A DNA stretch of 52,155 bases from an uncultured Lachnospiraceae bacterium (GTDB lineage Bacteria; Bacillota; Clostridia; Lachnospirales; Lachnospiraceae): NCBI GenBank assembly GCA_946535225.1, contig CAMNDJ010000008.1, positions 1 through 52,155 on the forward strand. The letters run 5' to 3'. Below, in pieces: positions 48,730-52,155 of this stretch; within the stretch, counting starts at the first letter, position 1, and each line of letters begins with the position of its first letter. A program made the translations under genes and the position numbers. The notes below the pieces were generated by a model. That model did no database searches and was not told the DNA's origin. It worked only from the letters and a program-made list of their open reading frames with translations.

Positions 48730-49785
48730 TCAATGCGATTTAACTTCTTCCCAAAGCCTGTTATACAGCTCATCTCCTTCATCACCGAGGTAATGATAAG
48801 TCTCAAGTCCGCTGTACTTGCCAAGATCCGGGAATGCCACTTCCGAATTCTTGATATCCTCGTCTTCTATCAGGTCTCTGGCACCGTCATTGGGTGTTGA
48901 ATATGTGATATATTCAAAATTCTTGACGGCAATCTCGGGTCTGCACATAAAATCGATGAATTTAAGTGCATTCTCCTTATTATTGCAGTTCTTAGGTATA
49001 ACCCAGCAATCGATCCATACATTGGTCCCCTCCTTGGGTATCACATACTCAAGATCCGGGTTCTCTCTCTGTGTATATATCGCTTCGCCTGAATAGATAA
49101 CGCCTAAAGCAGCTTCATTACCGATCATCTTGTCTCTTACCTGGTCAACAACATAGGCCTGTACAAGTGGTTTCTGGGCTATGAGCGCATCCTTGGCCAT
49201 ATTAAGCTCTGCTTCATCAAGAGAATTCATGGAACTGCCCTGTTTCTTAAGAGCTACCATGAAAGCATCCCTTACCGAATCCTGCATGAGTATACTGTCT
49301 GCATATTTCTCGTTCCACAGTATGTTCCAGCTGTCTACCGGTTCATCCACCATGGTCTTGTTATACAGTATCCCGACTGTTCCCCAGCAATATGGAACGG
49401 CGTACTTATTTCCCGGATCGAACTCTGAAGCCTGATCATAATACTGTTTGCCTATATACTCTGTTGCATTTGAGACCTTGTCCCACTCTATCTCGGCCAA
49501 CAGATCGTTCTCGATCATCTTCTGGATCATATAATCCGAAGGACAGATCACGTCATAAACTGTCGCACCGGCTTCAACCTTCGGATACATTATCTCGTTT
49601 GTCTCAAATTCATCATATACGACACTTATACCTGTCTCCTGCTCAAACAGTGTGATCGTCTCGGGATCGATGTATTCTCCCCAGTTATATACGACGACTT
49701 CTCCTGCTTTGCCGGAAGCTCCGCACCCGCATAATGCCGAAACGGCAAACATCGTAAGTGCCACCATCATAAACAATTTTTTCAT
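48730..49785 (-). CDS. potD: spermidine/putrescine-binding lipoprotein
   Basis: 351 aa; lipobox SALCGCG; VVVYNWGEYIDPETITLFEQETGISVVYDEFETNEIMYPKV, VICPSDYMIQKMI, PYCWGTVGILYN. Confidence 0.93.
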   Translation of the reverse strand: MKKLFMMVALTMFAVSALCGCGASGKAGEVVVYNWGEYIDPETITLFEQETGISVVYDEFETNEIMYPKVEAGATVYDVICPSDYMIQKMIENDLLAEIEWDKVSNATEYIGKQYYDQASEFDPGNKYAVPYCWGTVGILYNKTMVDEPVDSWNILWNEKYADSILMQDSVRDAFMVALKKQGSSMNSLDEAELNMAKDALIAQKPLVQAYVVDQVRDKMIGNEAALGVIYSGEAIYTQRENPDLEYVIPKEGTNVWIDCWVIPKNCNNKENALKFIDFMCRPEIAVKNFEYITYSTPNDGARDLIEDEDIKNSEVAFPDLGKYSGLETYHYLGDEGDELYNRLWEEVKSH

Positions 49786-49809
49786 ATTTTAATCCTCCAA
49801 GTATGATCT

Positions 49810-51675
49810 TTATCGGCCGATGAGTATCATAATGCTTCTCTCGCCCACTCTGATCTTTTTAACGTTCTCAGACAGATCCGGTTCTTCATTCAGATTACGC
49901 GAAGTGTCTATCAGAACCTTCCATCGTTTATCCGGATGCATCTTCGGCAGGGCGAATTCGTGCTCCGACCAGTGCATATTTACGGCAATATAGATAAAAT
50001 CACCCTTTTTGCTCTTATCGGATCCGGGAAGCCATTTTCCGTTCTTGTCCACATCGGCATAATGAGTCGCGTACAACATGGCAAAATGCCTTGTAAGGTC
50101 ATCTGTCTCAGCCTTCCATGCTTCTTCTCCGTGAAGCGACAGATCCGGATATCCGCATGCACAGTAATCAGTCATCGCAAACGGTCTGTCCATATGCAGG
50201 ATCGGGTTTTCCTTACGCAGCCTTATACAGGCTTTGTAGAACTCATATATGTCTCTGTTTCGCTCAAGGTCGTTCCAGTTAAGCCACGTGAGCGGGCCGT
50301 CTATACAATATGGGTTATTATTTCCCTTTTGGCTGTTCCCGAATTCATCGCCCGATAATATGAGCGGAGTGGATTGGGTAATCATGTTAAATACGATCGC
50401 ATTTCTTATCTGTCGTCGTCTTAGCCTTCCGACGGCTTTGCGCGTGGTCGATCCCTCATAGCCGCAGTTCCACGAAGCATTATACGGATTGCCGTCCGTA
50501 TTGTTCTCACCGTTTGCCTCATTATGCTTCCTGTCGAAGCTGACAAGGTCCATAAGGGTAAATCCGTTGCAATTGGTTATATAATGAACTCTTCCTATCT
50601 TGTCATCTACATACCTTAAGTCTCCGAGCACATTACGTATCATGCCCTCATCACTCTTAAGAAACCTCCTGATATTGAACATATAATCATCATTGCAGAT
50701 CGCCAGGTTCTTATATCCGGGAGTATTGTTGCCGTATATCTCACTGGCAGGGAAGCCGTAATATAACAGTTTGGTGCTCGCAAACATAGGCTCGCTCCCT
50801 AAGAGCGCAAGCGGTATATTCTCACCCATGAGATGGAATCCGTCTACATGGTACTCATTCACCCAGTATTTGAGCACTTCCAGGATATGCGAGTGATTAA
50901 TGTCATTCGGGAAATAGAACTGCATGATAAGCTCTATACCTGCTTTATGCAGTTTACAGATCATATCCTTGAAACTGTCCACAGGGTTTATTCCGGGCGC
51001 AGCATAACTGCTCTTCGGAGCAAAATAAAAGCTTTTCTTATATCCCCAGTAGTTTAGCTTGGGCTCTATCGGCTTATATGCATCCATCACATCGGATTCA
51101 TTTATCTTAACAGGTTCCAATTCAATGAATTCATAAGCAGGCATTATCTCAAGTGCCGTTATTCCGAGTTCATTAAGGTACGGTATCTTCTCAGTGATAC
51201 CTTCAAATGTTCCCGGATGACTCACACCGGATGACCTGTGACGCGTAAATCCGCGCACATGGATCAGATAGAAGATCGAATCCTTATAATCGCGGATCAT
51301 CGGTTTGTCTTCGGATCTGTCAATACCGTTATTCTCGATGACAAAACGCGAGCGAAAGCTGCCCGGAAGCTTGCCCCACTTCTCGTTTCCGGTCATGAGT
51401 TTGCCCCTCGGATCCGGAAATTCATCCTCTCCTTCATACAGAGTATATTCATACCTCGAAACATCTATATTAAGAAGACGCATGCAATCGATATTGCCTA
51501 CTCTGTATGACGCTGGGAAAGCTATCCTTCTGCAGCTTGTGCTCTTCCTGTCATACAGTATGACTCCGGCCGGTGCATCAGACATGCATACGACCGCAAT
51601 ATTTACTTCATTGGCATTAACACAATATGCTCCGAGCGGATAGGGATTGCCCGGAACGACTCTGATGTCATCCAT
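49810..51675 (-). CDS. GlgX-like GH13 homolog predicted catalytically inactive
   Basis: 621 aa; collinear with the glgX product at 37897-40014 but lacks the catalytic residues (see findings). Confidence 0.85.
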   Translation of the reverse strand: MDDIRVVPGNPYPLGAYCVNANEVNIAVVCMSDAPAGVILYDRKSTSCRRIAFPASYRVGNIDCMRLLNIDVSRYEYTLYEGEDEFPDPRGKLMTGNEKWGKLPGSFRSRFVIENNGIDRSEDKPMIRDYKDSIFYLIHVRGFTRHRSSGVSHPGTFEGITEKIPYLNELGITALEIMPAYEFIELEPVKINESDVMDAYKPIEPKLNYWGYKKSFYFAPKSSYAAPGINPVDSFKDMICKLHKAGIELIMQFYFPNDINHSHILEVLKYWVNEYHVDGFHLMGENIPLALLGSEPMFASTKLLYYGFPASEIYGNNTPGYKNLAICNDDYMFNIRRFLKSDEGMIRNVLGDLRYVDDKIGRVHYITNCNGFTLMDLVSFDRKHNEANGENNTDGNPYNASWNCGYEGSTTRKAVGRLRRRQIRNAIVFNMITQSTPLILSGDEFGNSQKGNNNPYCIDGPLTWLNWNDLERNRDIYEFYKACIRLRKENPILHMDRPFAMTDYCACGYPDLSLHGEEAWKAETDDLTRHFAMLYATHYADVDKNGKWLPGSDKSKKGDFIYIAVNMHWSEHEFALPKMHPDKRWKVLIDTSRNLNEEPDLSENVKKIRVGERSIMILIGR

Positions 51676-51748
51676 GCGACTGATGTCCTCTTTCTTGAAA
51701 ATGACCGAAATTCACGTACATTTTATCACAGTACCGATATTTAATCTA

Positions 51749-51777
51749 TTGAAATTGTATATATTTTACCGTAAAAT
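51749..51777 (+). promoter_or_regulatory. sigma-A-type promoter for the DUF1292 gene
   Basis: TTGAAA-17 nt-TAAAAT. Confidence 0.5.
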
Positions 51778-51856
51778 TATTAATGAATGCAGATGAAACA
51801 TGATAATACCAAACAATTGCGACATTTTACATGCTAAAAGGAGGAATTTCACGATT

Positions 51857-52155
51857 ATGGCTGATATGCAGACCCCCGACGAGGTAATGAAAGTTGAACT
51901 GGATCTTACAGACGGAAGTAAGGTAACATGCGAAGTCATCACTATCATAGAAGTGAACGGCAAGGATTATATCGCTCTTCTTCCCGACGGACAGGACGGC
52001 GAAGAAGCCGATGTATGGTTCTACGGCTATTCCGAGAATCCCGACGACCCTAACGAAGAGCCGGAGCTTACCTATATCGCAGACGACGATGAGTACGAAG
52101 CCGTGATCGATGCATTCGACGAATATCTTGATGAATGTGAGTTCGACGAAGTCGA
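51857..52155 (+). CDS. DUF1292-like acidic protein (partial, runs off the window)
   Basis: ATG after SD AGGAGG; MADMQTPDEVMKVELDLTDGSKVTCEVITIIEVNGKDYIALLPDG...EEADVWFYGYSE. Confidence 0.75.
   Translation, partial: MADMQTPDEVMKVELDLTDGSKVTCEVITIIEVNGKDYIALLPDGQDGEEADVWFYGYSENPDDPNEEPELTYIADDDEYEAVIDAFDEYLDECEFDEV

Overview
52 kb of a Firmicutes chromosome, probably Lachnospiraceae-like judging from gene content; nearly every gene is on the minus strand. Left part (1-15.4 kb): permuted tryptophan operon (trpC-F-B-A-D-E) behind a Trp-type T-box leader, serC-serA, leuB-ilvD-ilvB followed by an L,D-transpeptidase, and yajC. Middle (15.5-42.5 kb): a long co-directional accessory region with (i) an RsbU/SpoIIE-type phosphatase operon containing a MATE transporter fused to a degenerate HATPase-like domain; (ii) alpha-amylase; (iii) a run of three tandem paralogous signal-less beta-solenoid-like proteins, an internally duplicated protein, an asymmetric ABC exporter pair (one half with a 5x15-aa repeat extension) and an EF-hand-bearing duplicated lipoprotein; (iv) a TPP enzyme, tautomerase, cupin and two DJ-1/PfpI proteins; (v) an RsbW-like kinase and STAS antagonist separated by an AGE-like gene and glgX in one operon-like run. 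Right part (42.5-52 kb): tgt, a VanY-like carboxypeptidase, a lactonase-fold protein, potABC (plus strand) convergent with potD, a GlgX paralog that has lost all catalytic GH13 residues, and the start of a DUF1292 gene. The best candidates for undescribed biology are the beta-solenoid/ABC run, the partner-switch/glycogen operon, and the GlgX pseudoenzyme. All family names come from motif recognition by eye; no searches were run.
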